A DNA stretch of 64,000 nucleotides from an uncultured Clostridia bacterium (GTDB lineage Bacteria > Bacillota > Clostridia > Christensenellales > UBA1242). Of the stretch, positions 18,514-27,956 are shown in pieces. Below the pieces are notes generated by a model. It saw only the letters and a list, made by a program, of their open reading frames with translations, searched no databases and had not been told where the DNA came from. Both the position numbers and the translations under genes were made by a program. Location of the stretch: positions 62,001-126,000 of the forward strand of contig CAKVHY010000003.1 in assembly GCA_934754335.1 (NCBI GenBank), in the 5' to 3' direction. Position 1 is the stretch's first letter. The number at the start of each line of letters is the position of its first letter.

Positions 18514-19686
18514 TTATTGATTACCCTTATTCGTATCTTTGAAATTAGGTTCCATAGATTTTTTCAAAGATAATTTTGCATTTCTAACTTCCCTAATCTT
18601 CAAGTTCTTTTGGTCACCAGCATTGAAATACAAGAATTTATTAAACCAAATCTTAAATCTATTAGTGATTTTCTTGGTTATAATTCTTCTGCCTTCCACT
18701 GCTCTCTTTTTATTCTTAAGCATAGGATTTTCCAACGCTCTCTTTCTTCTGTTTTTATCTTGCATATATTCATCAACTTGTTGAATTAATTGAACAGATA
18801 ATAGAAGCAACATAATTCCGCAAGGAACTTCAACTAACCAAATAATACCTTGTAAAGATCCGCAGAAACCAATTACCTTACCAAACCAAGCCTTGCTTTC
18901 TGAATATCTTCCAATAATATAACTTGCAGGAATAATATAACTATCATGTGGAAGAGAATTTGGATTGTGTGGGTTATTTGAATCAGGACCATCGGTTATG
19001 AAATATAACTCACCCGTTACTGTATCTTGGAATATTTTTTGAATAATATGGAATTTTCTTCCCCTAGAGCCAGCGGATAGCGATGCTTTTTGTAAAGTTT
19101 GAGAATCATCACCAGTTTTTGCATCAGTTACAATAGCCTTTTGCTCTTCAGTACCTTCATAAGTTATAAACTCATGATCAGCCATAAGTTTTTCTTTGAT
19201 ATAAGTATAAGAATTATGTTGTTCATTCGTTGTTTCAGGAGTTCTAACATAATTTTTGTAATGATTTAGATATGTTAGATATTCACCATCGGGAGCATTT
19301 CTTTCCGCACTATTCCAGATTTTACCACTGCTTAAATTAGTTAGATAGTTTGCAGTTCCAAGCCTTTGTTCTTCAATTTCAATTGTTTGAATTAAAGTCC
19401 AAATCGGACTATTCGCATCATAAAAACCAATCTTATCTCCAACTTTTAAATCTTTTATAGGAACTGACTCTAAGACCACCACATCGCCAATATTAAAGCC
19501 TTCGCTGACCATAGAACCCGATAAAACTCTTGCAGCACTCATTCCAAAAAGAGTTGGAACTTCGTTGTTATTTCTAGCACTAAATAGCGAAAAAGTACAA
19601 ACACCACTCAAGATGATTATAGGAACTATAATGATGTCTGTAATAATATCTATTATTTTATAAAACACTTCACCAAATTTCTTCAT
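18514..19686 (-). CDS. SipW-like (ER-type) signal peptidase I
   Basis: 390 residues from ATG 19686 (a TTG at 19704 is possible). After one membrane segment comes ARVLSGSMVSEGFNIGDVVV: the Ser of SGSM is the nucleophile in SipW/ER-type peptidases, which use Ser-His rather than Ser-Lys. RKFHIIQKIFQDT supplies the probable His, and FITDGPDSN the conserved Asp region. Bacillus SipW (about 190 residues) processes TasA and TapA, the biofilm fibre proteins. This one is twice as long, with an insertion before the His and a basic cytoplasmic tail of about 90 residues after a second membrane segment. Likely processes the six exported proteins nearby. Confidence 0.8.
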   Translation of the reverse strand: MKKFGEVFYKIIDIITDIIIVPIIILSGVCTFSLFSARNNNEVPTLFGMSAARVLSGSMVSEGFNIGDVVVLESVPIKDLKVGDKIGFYDANSPIWTLIQTIEIEEQRLGTANYLTNLSSGKIWNSAERNAPDGEYLTYLNHYKNYVRTPETTNEQHNSYTYIKEKLMADHEFITYEGTEEQKAIVTDAKTGDDSQTLQKASLSAGSRGRKFHIIQKIFQDTVTGELYFITDGPDSNNPHNPNSLPHDSYIIPASYIIGRYSESKAWFGKVIGFCGSLQGIIWLVEVPCGIMLLLLSVQLIQQVDEYMQDKNRRKRALENPMLKNKKRAVEGRRIITKKITNRFKIWFNKFLYFNAGDQKNLKIREVRNAKLSLKKSMEPNFKDTNKGNQ

Positions 19687-19789
19687 TTTTAATCCATTTT
19701 CCAATTCATAATAATAGTTTTCTCATTCAACAATATTTTACAATTTTTTTAGTAAATATCAAAATGATTTTAATGTATTTCTTTAAATA

Positions 19790-19826
19790 ATAAAAATAAA
19801 CTTAAAAATTTATTCAAGTTTATTTT
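19790..19826 (-). terminator. Terminator after the exported protein gene at 19883
   Basis: AAATAAACTT / AAGTTTATTT hairpin on the minus strand followed by TTTATTATTT. Confidence 0.55.
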
Positions 19827-19882
19827 TTGCATAATATTAAATTATATTTACATTTTAAGTTTTTAATAGGCTGATTAAAAGA

Positions 19883-20566
19883 CTAGGCGAAACTCGAAGA
19901 AGTTTGGGAGCCAAGGTTTAGGATAAAAAGATTATCCGAAACTGAGAAATCCTTTTTGTAATCGTTTAGAGTGTAAACAATCTTTAGAACATAGGTATAA
20001 CCAGAAGGAATACCCGAACCTTCAGGAACTCCTTTCGCTTCATCGTCCACTCTTATACCTTTGTAAATCATGTTGTTCTCACTCAAAAGGTCGGCTCTAG
20101 AATCAATAATCCCAACTCCATCGTAAAAACTACGAGTTATCTGCCCTTCTGAACCAATAGAACTATTAAGACTTTGCAAGGAAATAGTTAGAAAGGTATT
20201 GTCGGTGCAAGTATTGGTGATAGCAATAAACATAGTTATGCTTTGAATTTGAAGAGAATCCGAAGAAGGATTTTTCTTCCATTTAAGTTCGCCCATTCTA
20301 AGGCTTATGTCGGTCTGCCCCATATCTTTGGTGATTTTGGCAGACGACTTGAAATAGTCCAAACCAGTATCGTAAGAAGAAGTGTCTTGACCAAGAGCAT
20401 ATAGGTCAATATCGGCTTCTACATTGTTAACCTGAATTAAGTTGTTGGAGCCGTTTGAAAATATAAGATTCTTCGATGCAAGCCAGATGGCTATAAACAT
20501 AGAAAGCAAACAAATAACCATGCAGATTATTGTTAAAATCAACTTGGTCGTGTTGTTTAATTTCAT
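19883..20566 (-). CDS. Exported/membrane-anchored protein behind virD4-like gene
   Basis: 227 residues. One N-terminal hydrophobic segment (LILTIICMVICLLSMFIAIW), then a polar, Ser/Asp-rich extracellular part with a beta pattern. No recognised domain. Its general layout is that of the SipW-type exported proteins in this locus, but the DGVN/SNIV motif is absent. SD AGGAGG; it starts 16 nt after the VirD4-like gene, so it is in that operon and may be a substrate or accessory of the secretion machine. Confidence 0.55.
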   Translation of the reverse strand: MKLNNTTKLILTIICMVICLLSMFIAIWLASKNLIFSNGSNNLIQVNNVEADIDLYALGQDTSSYDTGLDYFKSSAKITKDMGQTDISLRMGELKWKKNPSSDSLQIQSITMFIAITNTCTDNTFLTISLQSLNSSIGSEGQITRSFYDGVGIIDSRADLLSENNMIYKGIRVDDEAKGVPEGSGIPSGYTYVLKIVYTLNDYKKDFSVSDNLFILNLGSQTSSSFA

Positions 20567-20582
20567 AAACTCCTCCTTTTAA

Positions 20583-22628
20583 TTAGATTTGAATACCGCC
20601 TTCTTTCTTCCCGCCACGAAGAACTTTTTGATTACGAATTTTGATATCATAATACATTGATTGCTCGTCAATCGGACTAGGTACTCTGTAAACGTCTCTA
20701 GGTTTTCTCATATCGTATAAAGGAACTTTGTAAGATGGAGTAAAGATAGAACGCAATGGTGATTGTTGCAAAATAGAAACTATGCATTCGCCTGAATTTG
20801 GCTTTAATGCGGCAAGTTCGGCTGGATAGATTAAAGGACGAGAATCCACGGAAATAGATGTGGTTGTACTAGAAGAATCGTCCTTTTTACCCTTAGATGC
20901 TGAAGTGGTTTCGGTTTCAACTGTAATGTTACCGCATCGCTTACTAAATTCATCAAGAGAACCTTGGTCGTTGGAAGCAATAAAGATATGAATATTGCAG
21001 TTATCTTTGATGGTGGCAGAAACATCTGAACCATACTTAATTTGAAGTTGGGCATAAGATTGAAGAATCAAAGTGAAATAAATCCTTCTTGAACGAGCAA
21101 CCGTGATAATAGTATCAAAGTTCTCAATTTTTGGCATGTTACCAAACTCATCTAGCAAGAAATAAACATCTCTTGGCAAAGCCCCGCTCCCACGCTTGTT
21201 GGCAACGTCAACTAAGATTTTGTAAAGTTGAGAAACGAACATTGTGGCAATTGGGTGCCTTGTGGTTTTTTCATCAGGAATTTTAATAAATAGGGCTGTT
21301 GGCTTGTCAGCAAAAGTTTCTAATTCCATCTCGTTTTTGCTGGTGGCATAACAGATACCTGAATCGGCAAATATGCCCATTCTATCGGTTACAATACCCA
21401 TATAAGACTTCGCAGTTTTCTCGGCATTGGTTACAACTTGGTTTGCTAACTGAGCAGCCAAAGATAATGAACCCCTGCCCTGAAAATACTCGGTAATTGA
21501 ACGAATAGGATTATAGGCATCGTTATCTTTTAGGTTTAAAATTTTGCTAAGATTATAGAAATTAAACCTGTCTTTGGTCATGCCAAGTTCGGGATTTTCG
21601 CTGTCTTCAAGCATGGCAAGCATTGTTCCTAACACAAGGTCCTTAGCACCACGCTCCCAAATAGGGTCGTTATTGGATTGAATAGGACAAAGAGTGTTTG
21701 CTATATCTCTTAAGTCTTCAAAGGCGTCATTCTTAAGTTTTTGCTTAACAGATACCATTTGAACCTTCAAAGATTGCTCGTCTGCAAAGGCCTTTCCATC
21801 AAATTCATACCAAGTTCGGTAGTATTGATTAGATGTTAGAGTAAGCCCTGAGTTCCTAGGATCTTCACCTTCATGAACCCTAACTTCCTTTGCAAGATTC
21901 ATAGCCCTTTCGTTCATTTCGTAGGCTCTGGTTAATGGGTTCCAGCAGGTACTTTGAAATGGTTCTTTTAAGTCAAAAACTAAAACATTGTAGCCCCTGT
22001 CACGAAGTTTTTCTGAATGAAGATCGTAAATTTCACCCTTAGGGTCGGTTATAACAAGGCAAGGCTTTGCATGGCTCTCAGATAAGATTTGTATGGTTGG
22101 ATTTACAAACTGAGTGGTTTTACCTGAACCGGTAGTACCAATAACCAAGGTGTGAATACTCTTGTACATATTAACTTCAAGTTTGTGACCAATAAGTTCG
22201 GCTCTGATAGGAATACCTATATTGTCAGACCTAGAAAGTTGGTCATAGGTGTGATACTTAAACTGCGGATCTTTCTTCAATTGCTCGATAGAAAGCCAGT
22301 TGGTGTCGTAGTACTTAGAAACCTTGCCCTTGGTTTTAACTTTAGCACCTGAAGAGCCACCGCCCCCACCGCCAAATAAACCTTTGCCATCGCCAAGATT
22401 AAGAAGCAAGAATAATAAAACAACCAAAAAAGAAACACCAAAAATGCTGTAAAACTTTTGGTCGGAAAATAATTCAATTGAAAACCTAAACTCTTTGTAG
22501 GTTAAATAACTTGCTAAAACATAAGAAGCACAAAATAAGGCTGCCGCAAAACCAAGCATAATTAGTAAGAAATTAGTAAATCTGCTCCAAAGCGAGCCTT
22601 TTTTCTCTTTATCGTCTGCCATTTCCAT
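20583..22628 (-). CDS. VirD4/TraG-type coupling ATPase
   Basis: 681 residues. Two N-terminal membrane segments (about 17-45 and 58-78), a glycine-rich linker, then the type IV coupling protein ATPase: Walker A IGTTGSGKTT (163-172), KPCLVITDPKGEIYD, Walker B VYFLLDEFGNMPKI, and the TraG-type RSRRIYFTLILQSYAQLQ. Such hexameric ATPases recruit and feed substrates to type IV secretion channels. No relaxase is visible, so here it may handle proteins. The C-terminus (PRDVYRVPSPIDEQ) is typical of the Firmicutes VirD4 group. Lies downstream of the VirB6-like gene, after a terminator. Confidence 0.92.
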   Translation of the reverse strand: MEMADDKEKKGSLWSRFTNFLLIMLGFAAALFCASYVLASYLTYKEFRFSIELFSDQKFYSIFGVSFLVVLLFLLLNLGDGKGLFGGGGGGSSGAKVKTKGKVSKYYDTNWLSIEQLKKDPQFKYHTYDQLSRSDNIGIPIRAELIGHKLEVNMYKSIHTLVIGTTGSGKTTQFVNPTIQILSESHAKPCLVITDPKGEIYDLHSEKLRDRGYNVLVFDLKEPFQSTCWNPLTRAYEMNERAMNLAKEVRVHEGEDPRNSGLTLTSNQYYRTWYEFDGKAFADEQSLKVQMVSVKQKLKNDAFEDLRDIANTLCPIQSNNDPIWERGAKDLVLGTMLAMLEDSENPELGMTKDRFNFYNLSKILNLKDNDAYNPIRSITEYFQGRGSLSLAAQLANQVVTNAEKTAKSYMGIVTDRMGIFADSGICYATSKNEMELETFADKPTALFIKIPDEKTTRHPIATMFVSQLYKILVDVANKRGSGALPRDVYFLLDEFGNMPKIENFDTIITVARSRRIYFTLILQSYAQLQIKYGSDVSATIKDNCNIHIFIASNDQGSLDEFSKRCGNITVETETTSASKGKKDDSSSTTTSISVDSRPLIYPAELAALKPNSGECIVSILQQSPLRSIFTPSYKVPLYDMRKPRDVYRVPSPIDEQSMYYDIKIRNQKVLRGGKKEGGIQI

Positions 22629-22732
22629 TCTTTCCTTTATAATAATTAATAATAGTTTATATTAATTTATAAATATAGTCAAATAAATAACTAAATTTTA
22701 AGATAATTGTGTGTCTAAAAATGTTTAAAGGA

Positions 22733-22769
22733 AAAAATAAAGCAGGTTTATATAACCCGCCTTATTTTT
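22733..22769 (-). terminator. Terminator of the VirB6-like gene
   Basis: 16-bp stem starting right after the stop codon with a short loop. Two positions pair as G-U only on the minus strand (A-C on the other), which fixes its orientation. It stands before the VirD4-like gene, which therefore needs read-through or its own promoter. Confidence 0.75.
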
Positions 22770-25681
22770 TATTTTGATAATTTTTGAAGGATTGCCAACA
22801 TTTGTTTTAAATCTTTCTCGCTTGCTTTCTCTTGGCTTGCTTGCTTTGCAAGTTTTTCCATAATTTCATCAATTCCTGCAATTTGAACACCACGGTTTGC
22901 AAGCATTCTCTTAATTTCTTTAGCAGCCTGAACTGCAACCGCATGCTTACCCGCTTCAAGATCTCTCTGCATTTTTTCTATCTGTGCTCGAAGTCCAGGA
23001 TCTTTCATTGCAACTTCCATCTTCGTTTCAAATGTCTGCTTATTATCAATCTCAGCCTGTAAAGTTCCAGCATTTCCGGTTGCATTAAAGTTTGCTAACG
23101 CATTAGCCAACGACGACAACGCATCGTTTGAAAGTGCTCCAGAATCTTTTGCTTCTTTGAATTTGTCGTGTAAACCTTTCTTTGCTTCATCTTGGTTAAT
23201 TACACCAGCCTTAAAGTCATTAAGAATTTCTTGCATACCTTGTTTTACACCCGCTGCAGTTGCTTTTTGTTGCGCATTCATATCTACTGCCATTTTCATA
23301 AACTGTCCTGCGCCATCTTGAGCAATCTTACTTCTATTGTCAACTTCTGCCGCCCTAGACCAGCCCTTCTTAGCATCTCTTTCATCAGCCTTTTTAGACT
23401 TCGCTTTACCCATTTGGCTAATCAATTGTTTCCAAGCATCCGATTGTCCTGAAATTTCATTATCATAAGCACTTATTCCCTTACCGCCAGCAACTGTTGG
23501 AGCCATATCTCCCATAACTCCCTTAACAAATTTACCAGCACCAGAGTTTGCCACTAATCCAGTTATATTATGCATTGCTGCAGTTGTAAATCTAGCGCCA
23601 CCCAAACTTGTGTGTTTGCTAAACTTCCTAAGTACTCCCTTAACAGGATTTTGTTCTTCATTATCAGCCGCTTCGCCCGCTGCTTTAGCCTCTGCTCTTG
23701 CAGATTTAACCACACCGCCCGTAGCAGCCACTCTTGCTTTCGCTTCTTGAATATCTGCTCTTTTATCTATTCTATTAGTAACAGTTTTCTTATAGGTATC
23801 AGAGTAACCTTCAAATGTTTTTAATGCATCTGCTTTTTCATCATCAGACAAATCATCGAAATTTTTACCCGCATATTTCTTATTTCTGCTCATTACGTCT
23901 TCAATCTTTGCCTTATTTTCTAAGTTTGATAAGTCTTGCTGTGCTTTGCCTTCTGCTTTTTCTGCATCTGCTAAATTCTTATTCGCTTTATCTGCGACTT
24001 TTGCTTTATGAGATCCAATCCTTCCAGCGATTCCTCCCGCCGCTTTCATTGCCAAGCCTGCACCGCCTGTGGCAACTGCCATTCCCAATGCACCAATCTT
24101 AGCAGCACCTGCAGTAACTTGCTTAGCCATACCTTCACCAGATTCCATGGCATCTTTTGCGCCAATCAATCCGCTGATAGTTTTAGATATATCCTTAAGC
24201 ATATAACAGCCAACTAGGACAAATACAACTTGCACTAATCCATTAAAGAAGTCACTCGCAATTGCCCAAGTAAAATCATTTTCACCGAACAGTTTAATTT
24301 TCTTAATAATTGGAAGAATTGTTAAGAAAATATTTAAACCAACAACTGTACCATAGCCAGCCAAAACCTGACCAATAAATTGGCTCTTCCAATTTCCTAA
24401 GGCTTTACCATTATCTAATGGGCTCATAGCAATAATTGGTGGAGAAATTATGAATAATACTGCACACATATATAATCTCATAACCATACCAAAGGCTGCT
24501 TTATACAGGCACATAAGAGCAAAACCTGAAACTATATACATTAAGAAATAACTAAAATCTTGAAGATTATAGAAATAATACACCGCTAAAGGATTAGTAT
24601 AATTTATAGGGGCATTCTGCCTGATAGTGGTTAAAGGAGAAAGAGAAACAAACCCAACAACAGCATTATCAGACGCACCGATTCTAATTGCTGATCTAAC
24701 TAAATCATCTCCGCTTAAAGAAAACATATCATCAATATTGTTTGCCAACTTCATGCCACTAACACCACGCAAATACTGTGGTGCAATTTTTGTAGGATCT
24801 AGAGAAGAAGACTTAATTGTAATTGTACCAGAAATACCGTCAAAATATATTTTTATATTAATATCTTGAGTACCTTCAAATATGGTATACTTTTCTATAT
24901 TATCCTTACCAGGACCTTTCTCCGTTTCTCCTGTTGCCACAACCTGCAACTTTGCAATAGTGGCCATGGTATTAATCATATCAGAATCATTACGTCTAAA
25001 CCCTTGTACATAAAGTTCATAAGCATTAAAACCAAAACTTCCTTCATAGGCTTCATATTTAGATAAATATTTTACTGATTGTGTGGCATTTCCTATAAGC
25101 CCACCTGCAGCATATTTACTCTCACCCGCCCGAACTGGATTTGCATCATAAGCACAAATTTTAAATATCTGACCAGCAATCGTGGCATTACTTCCTTTTG
25201 TGGCATTATCTAATATTTGAAGAATTTTATTAGATAGGAAAATTCCAACCAAAGAACCTAATGGAACTATAACAAACATTGCCAAAGATTTTAATGATTG
25301 CTTAATAATATTTCCTTTAGAGTTTTTTGAACCTTCAGTTGTATATTCAACTCTAATAAATTGAACGATTGTAAATATAAATAAGAGAATTAATCCAACA
25401 ACTATCAAAGCACCCATTGCTTGCAAGATTTCGGGAGTTGTTAACAATCTTTGCAAAATATCTTCATGCACGAATTTATCATTAGAATCTCCGTAATAAT
25501 ATGTATCAAGTCCAGCAAGTTTTCTAAATATGCTTTGAACGAAGTCTAAGAGCATTAATAATAACGAACCAATGGCATATAAAAGTGCAAATAATGAAGA
25601 TTTAATGGTCTCAAAAAACCATAGCAATTCACCGAATTTTAATGCTATTGAATCAATTATTCCGCCTAAAAACGAAACCAT
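22769..25681 (-). CDS. VirB6/TrbL-like type IV secretion membrane protein with long helical tail
   Basis: 970 residues from ATG 25681, which follows an AGGAGGGTAGGAG SD. The first 60% has about eight membrane segments with a large outside loop (about 190-350) and YLMYIVSGFALMCLYKAAFG, MRLYMCAVLFIISPPIIAMS and WKSQFIGQVLAGYGTVVGLN, the pattern of Firmicutes VirB6/TrbL channel components. GMAKQVTAGAAKIGALGMAV then begins an Ala/Lys/Glu-rich cytoplasmic tail of some 400 residues with coiled-coil character. The tail is much longer than in ordinary TrbL and could be a docking arm. It is upstream of the coupling ATPase. Confidence 0.8.
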   Translation of the reverse strand: MVSFLGGIIDSIALKFGELLWFFETIKSSLFALLYAIGSLLLMLLDFVQSIFRKLAGLDTYYYGDSNDKFVHEDILQRLLTTPEILQAMGALIVVGLILLFIFTIVQFIRVEYTTEGSKNSKGNIIKQSLKSLAMFVIVPLGSLVGIFLSNKILQILDNATKGSNATIAGQIFKICAYDANPVRAGESKYAAGGLIGNATQSVKYLSKYEAYEGSFGFNAYELYVQGFRRNDSDMINTMATIAKLQVVATGETEKGPGKDNIEKYTIFEGTQDINIKIYFDGISGTITIKSSSLDPTKIAPQYLRGVSGMKLANNIDDMFSLSGDDLVRSAIRIGASDNAVVGFVSLSPLTTIRQNAPINYTNPLAVYYFYNLQDFSYFLMYIVSGFALMCLYKAAFGMVMRLYMCAVLFIISPPIIAMSPLDNGKALGNWKSQFIGQVLAGYGTVVGLNIFLTILPIIKKIKLFGENDFTWAIASDFFNGLVQVVFVLVGCYMLKDISKTISGLIGAKDAMESGEGMAKQVTAGAAKIGALGMAVATGGAGLAMKAAGGIAGRIGSHKAKVADKANKNLADAEKAEGKAQQDLSNLENKAKIEDVMSRNKKYAGKNFDDLSDDEKADALKTFEGYSDTYKKTVTNRIDKRADIQEAKARVAATGGVVKSARAEAKAAGEAADNEEQNPVKGVLRKFSKHTSLGGARFTTAAMHNITGLVANSGAGKFVKGVMGDMAPTVAGGKGISAYDNEISGQSDAWKQLISQMGKAKSKKADERDAKKGWSRAAEVDNRSKIAQDGAGQFMKMAVDMNAQQKATAAGVKQGMQEILNDFKAGVINQDEAKKGLHDKFKEAKDSGALSNDALSSLANALANFNATGNAGTLQAEIDNKQTFETKMEVAMKDPGLRAQIEKMQRDLEAGKHAVAVQAAKEIKRMLANRGVQIAGIDEIMEKLAKQASQEKASEKDLKQMLAILQKLSK

Positions 25682-25991
25682 TCTCCTACCCTCCTTTTCC
25701 ATTTTTCCATAAGTTTTAAAGAATTGATGAGAAATTTACCATTTTCTGATTTAAATTAATCTTAATTTGAAATGAATTTTCTAGATTGTCTTGCTTCTAA
25801 TTCAATTTGCTTTAATGAAATTTAATTAAATAAGATATTCTAAGCCAACTTTCATTAAATTAAGAATAATTTACGCCAAACTATTTAATCTCACACCTTT
25901 TCCATTTTCATACTTTTAGTATGTTATATTTTACAAAAAATTATAAAAAAATCCAAATAAATTTAACGTATAATATAAATATTTATAAATT

Positions 25992-26204
25992 TATTTACTT
26001 TCACCCAATCTTGCCTTATAAATTGTTAATTTTTTAAACCACTTTCTATCTGATATTTAAGATTATTTACTTTTCCCAATCTTTAACTTCCAAATAAGTA
26101 AATATCAATTCTCAAACCATTATTTATCTAATATCTAAGATTATTTACACCTTATCAAATAATTAAATCTTTAGAATCATTTTCTATCTAAAAATGAGAT
26201 TTTT
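25992..26204. repeat. Three degenerate 70-85 bp tandem repeats
   Basis: Units begin near 25992, 26063 and 26149 with ATTTAC followed by an AAACC/GAATC plus TATCTGATATTTAAGATT-like segment (TATCTAATATCTAAGATT in the second, TATCTAAAAATGAGATT in the third). Confidence 0.5.
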
Positions 26205-26274
26205 ATTTTAGCCATATTTTTATCTGAAAAACAATCTAAAAATCATTTAAAATTTTTCTAATTAATAAAATTTA

Positions 26275-26417
26275 TATTTCCACCCTAATCATAATTAAAG
26301 TTTTCACTTAAATTTCCACCACAAATATAATTAAATCTAATATTTAAATTTCCACAATTAAAACGATTAAACTTTATATTTAATCTCCACCTTAAAAATG
26401 ATTAAATTTTACATTTA
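26275..26417. repeat. Four degenerate 35-36 bp tandem repeats
   Basis: Units starting near 26275, 26311, 26347 and 26382 share AATTTCCACC at the beginning, TAATTAAA or GATTAAA in the middle, and an ATATTTA-like end. Confidence 0.6.
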
Positions 26418-26481
26418 ATTATAATTTATTAAATAAAATTTATATCAAAACCCCTACTATTCAAATAATTAAAAAAGCACG

Positions 26482-26530
26482 AAAAAAAGCCCTAAATATA
26501 AGATTGCCGATAATCTAATATTTAGGACTT
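26482..26530 (-). terminator. Terminator of filament gene 1
   Basis: CCTAAATATAAGATT / AATCTAATATTTAGG (one mismatch) with a minus-strand run of T beyond it. Confidence 0.8.
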
Positions 26531-26575
26531 TTGATATATAAAACTTAAATTTTATATCTAGTTATATTTGCTTAA

Positions 26576-27172
26576 TTATGCAACTAATGCCATAGCGAAG
26601 TTAACGCCTGCATCAAACTTATCAACGTTTACATCTGCAGGAGCAGCCATTGACAATGTGATAGTTACTGTTAAAGTAGCACCACCAGCAAGAGTTACAC
26701 CATCAGTACCAGTTAAAGCAGCATAGTCACCAGTTTCAGCACCAGTAGCAGTACCAGCAACTTGAACAGGAGCAACAGCAGCAGGGGCTTTAGTTAATTT
26801 AACATTGATCTTAGTTGCACCAGTGTTCTTTAAAGTGTAAGTGAATACAATATTACTTGGATCGTTTACACCATTATCAGATTCATCTAAGAAATCAATA
26901 CTTAAATCACCTGCATTTGCATGAATTGCTTCTGTGTTTGAAGTGCTAGAAGTTACAACAACTTGAGTCATAGTTTTAGTAACTTTGCTTGCACCAGTAC
27001 CATTAACAGAAGTACCATCTAATGTGAAAGTGATACCTGCTTGAGCCTGCCAAGAAACGTTAGCAGAGATTGATGCAGAACCTGCAGTTGCAGCATAGAT
27101 ACCAACCACCATTGCAGTAATAACCAATGCGATTGCAACAACAGTAGTTAAAATTTTTGTAGTTTTGCTCAT
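26576..27172 (-). CDS. TasA-like surface filament subunit, paralogue 1
   Basis: 198 residues. MSKTTKILTTVVAIALVIT and VVGIYAATAGSASISANVSW give a SipW-type signal: short basic start, hydrophobic core, then IYAA before a beta-rich mature protein. Shared with the next two genes: IYAAT, SSTSN, DGVN or NGVNDPSNIVFTYTL near residue 105 and a C-terminal FDAGVNF. Low-complexity Ala/Thr/Gly composition suits a repeated fibre subunit. SD AAAGGAG, own promoter, hairpin leader and terminator suggest strong independent expression, as for a structural protein. The TasA link is from layout and motif style, not a proven homology. Confidence 0.65.
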   Translation of the reverse strand: MSKTTKILTTVVAIALVITAMVVGIYAATAGSASISANVSWQAQAGITFTLDGTSVNGTGASKVTKTMTQVVVTSSTSNTEAIHANAGDLSIDFLDESDNGVNDPSNIVFTYTLKNTGATKINVKLTKAPAAVAPVQVAGTATGAETGDYAALTGTDGVTLAGGATLTVTITLSMAAPADVNVDKFDAGVNFAMALVA

Positions 27173-27212
27173 TTTATTTCTCCTTTATAAAATTAAAACA
27201 TTTTTAGTCACA

Positions 27213-27230
27213 AACGCAGTTATCGGCAAC
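27213..27230 (-). promoter_or_regulatory. Leader hairpin of filament gene 1
   Basis: GCAGTT / AACTGC stem in the 5' untranslated region, about 40 nt upstream of the start codon; it may stabilise the mRNA. Confidence 0.4.
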
Positions 27231-27260
27231 TGCAATTGTTACCCATTTAATCAATAAGCA

Positions 27261-27269
27261 ATTATAACA
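27261..27269 (-). promoter_or_regulatory. Extended -10 promoter of filament gene 1
   Basis: TGTTATAAT on the minus strand, about 90 nt before the start codon; no good -35 at 17 bp. Confidence 0.5.
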
Positions 27270-27504
27270 CACCGCTTATCTTATGAATAGTTTACCCATT
27301 TTTTTCAATTTCGTCAAACAAATTAGCACCTTTTTGAAAACTTTTTCATTTTTTTATAATATTTATTATAATTTCCATGAAACTCTTGCTTATTTTAAAG
27401 ATTTATAATCTTTATTATATATAATCTTATATAATGTTCTTAATTTTTTCTGACTTCTTTATTTTTTGCTTAACCCTTTGAATTTGACCATGCTATGCAC
27501 AAAA

Positions 27505-27922
27505 CTAGCACAAACTCGAAAACAATTGATATAAAAATATATTCTATTTGCCCAAATCTGCTTAAACCATGAATACACTTAGCACAGACTTGAAGAAAAA
27601 ATATATATATGAAATATTTTATTTGCCCAAATCTGCTCATAACACAAAGACAACTAGCACAAACTCGAAAAAAAAACTAGTTACTACAAATATAATTGTT
27701 TGCCTACATTTGCTTATATCACGAAGATAACTAGCACAAACTCGAAAAAACTTAGCACAGACTCGAAAAGAAAACTATTTACTATAAATATAATTTCTTT
27801 GCCCAAATCTGCTTAAACCATGAATACACTTAGCACAGACTCAAAAATACAAGTTACTACAAATATAATCTATTTGCCTAAATCTGCTTAAACCATGAAT
27901 ACACTTAGCACAGACTCGAAAA
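27505..27922. repeat. Five or more ~75-bp tandem repeats upstream of filament gene 1
   Basis: Units carry TTTGCCCAAATCTGCT (27548, 27622, 27700 variant, 27799, 27873) and AGCACAGACTCGAAAA or AGCACAAACTCGAAAA (about 27507, 27581, 27656, 27734, 27753, 27832, 27907). Three copies also share AAACCATGAATACACTT between them. Spacing is 74-78 bp except one 99-bp interval. A degenerate copy (TTTACCCAAATCTACT) lies near 28652. No coding frame. Confidence 0.8.
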
Positions 27923-27956
27923 AATAAAATGAGTTGCCGAAACTCATTTTATTTTC
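27918..27956 (-). terminator. Terminator of filament gene 2
   Basis: Perfect 15-bp stem AAAATAAAATGAGTT / AACTCATTTTATTTT with GCCGA loop immediately after the stop. Confidence 0.88.

Larger units (their letters stand above)
25703..26481. other. AT-rich intergenic region without genes, containing degenerate repeats
   Basis: Nearly 800 bp between the filament gene terminator and the VirB6-like start. No plausible coding frame with an SD. It contains two repeat families, annotated separately, and the leader of the VirB6-like gene. No consensus promoter could be fixed here with confidence. Confidence 0.6.

Noticed and set aside
23192..24217. Plus-strand Cys/Phe/His-rich frames opposite the VirB6-like tail
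   Set aside because: Composition is the antisense reflection of Ala/Lys/Glu-rich codons; no start signals.
20583..25681. Integrative conjugative element
   Set aside because: VirD4- and VirB6-like genes are present, but no relaxase, integrase, VirB4 or att-like direct repeats were found, and the neighbours are ordinary chromosomal genes.
27505..27922. Possible CRISPR array
   Set aside because: Units are about 75 bp with degenerate cores and uneven spacing; there are no identical short repeats with unique spacers and no cas genes.
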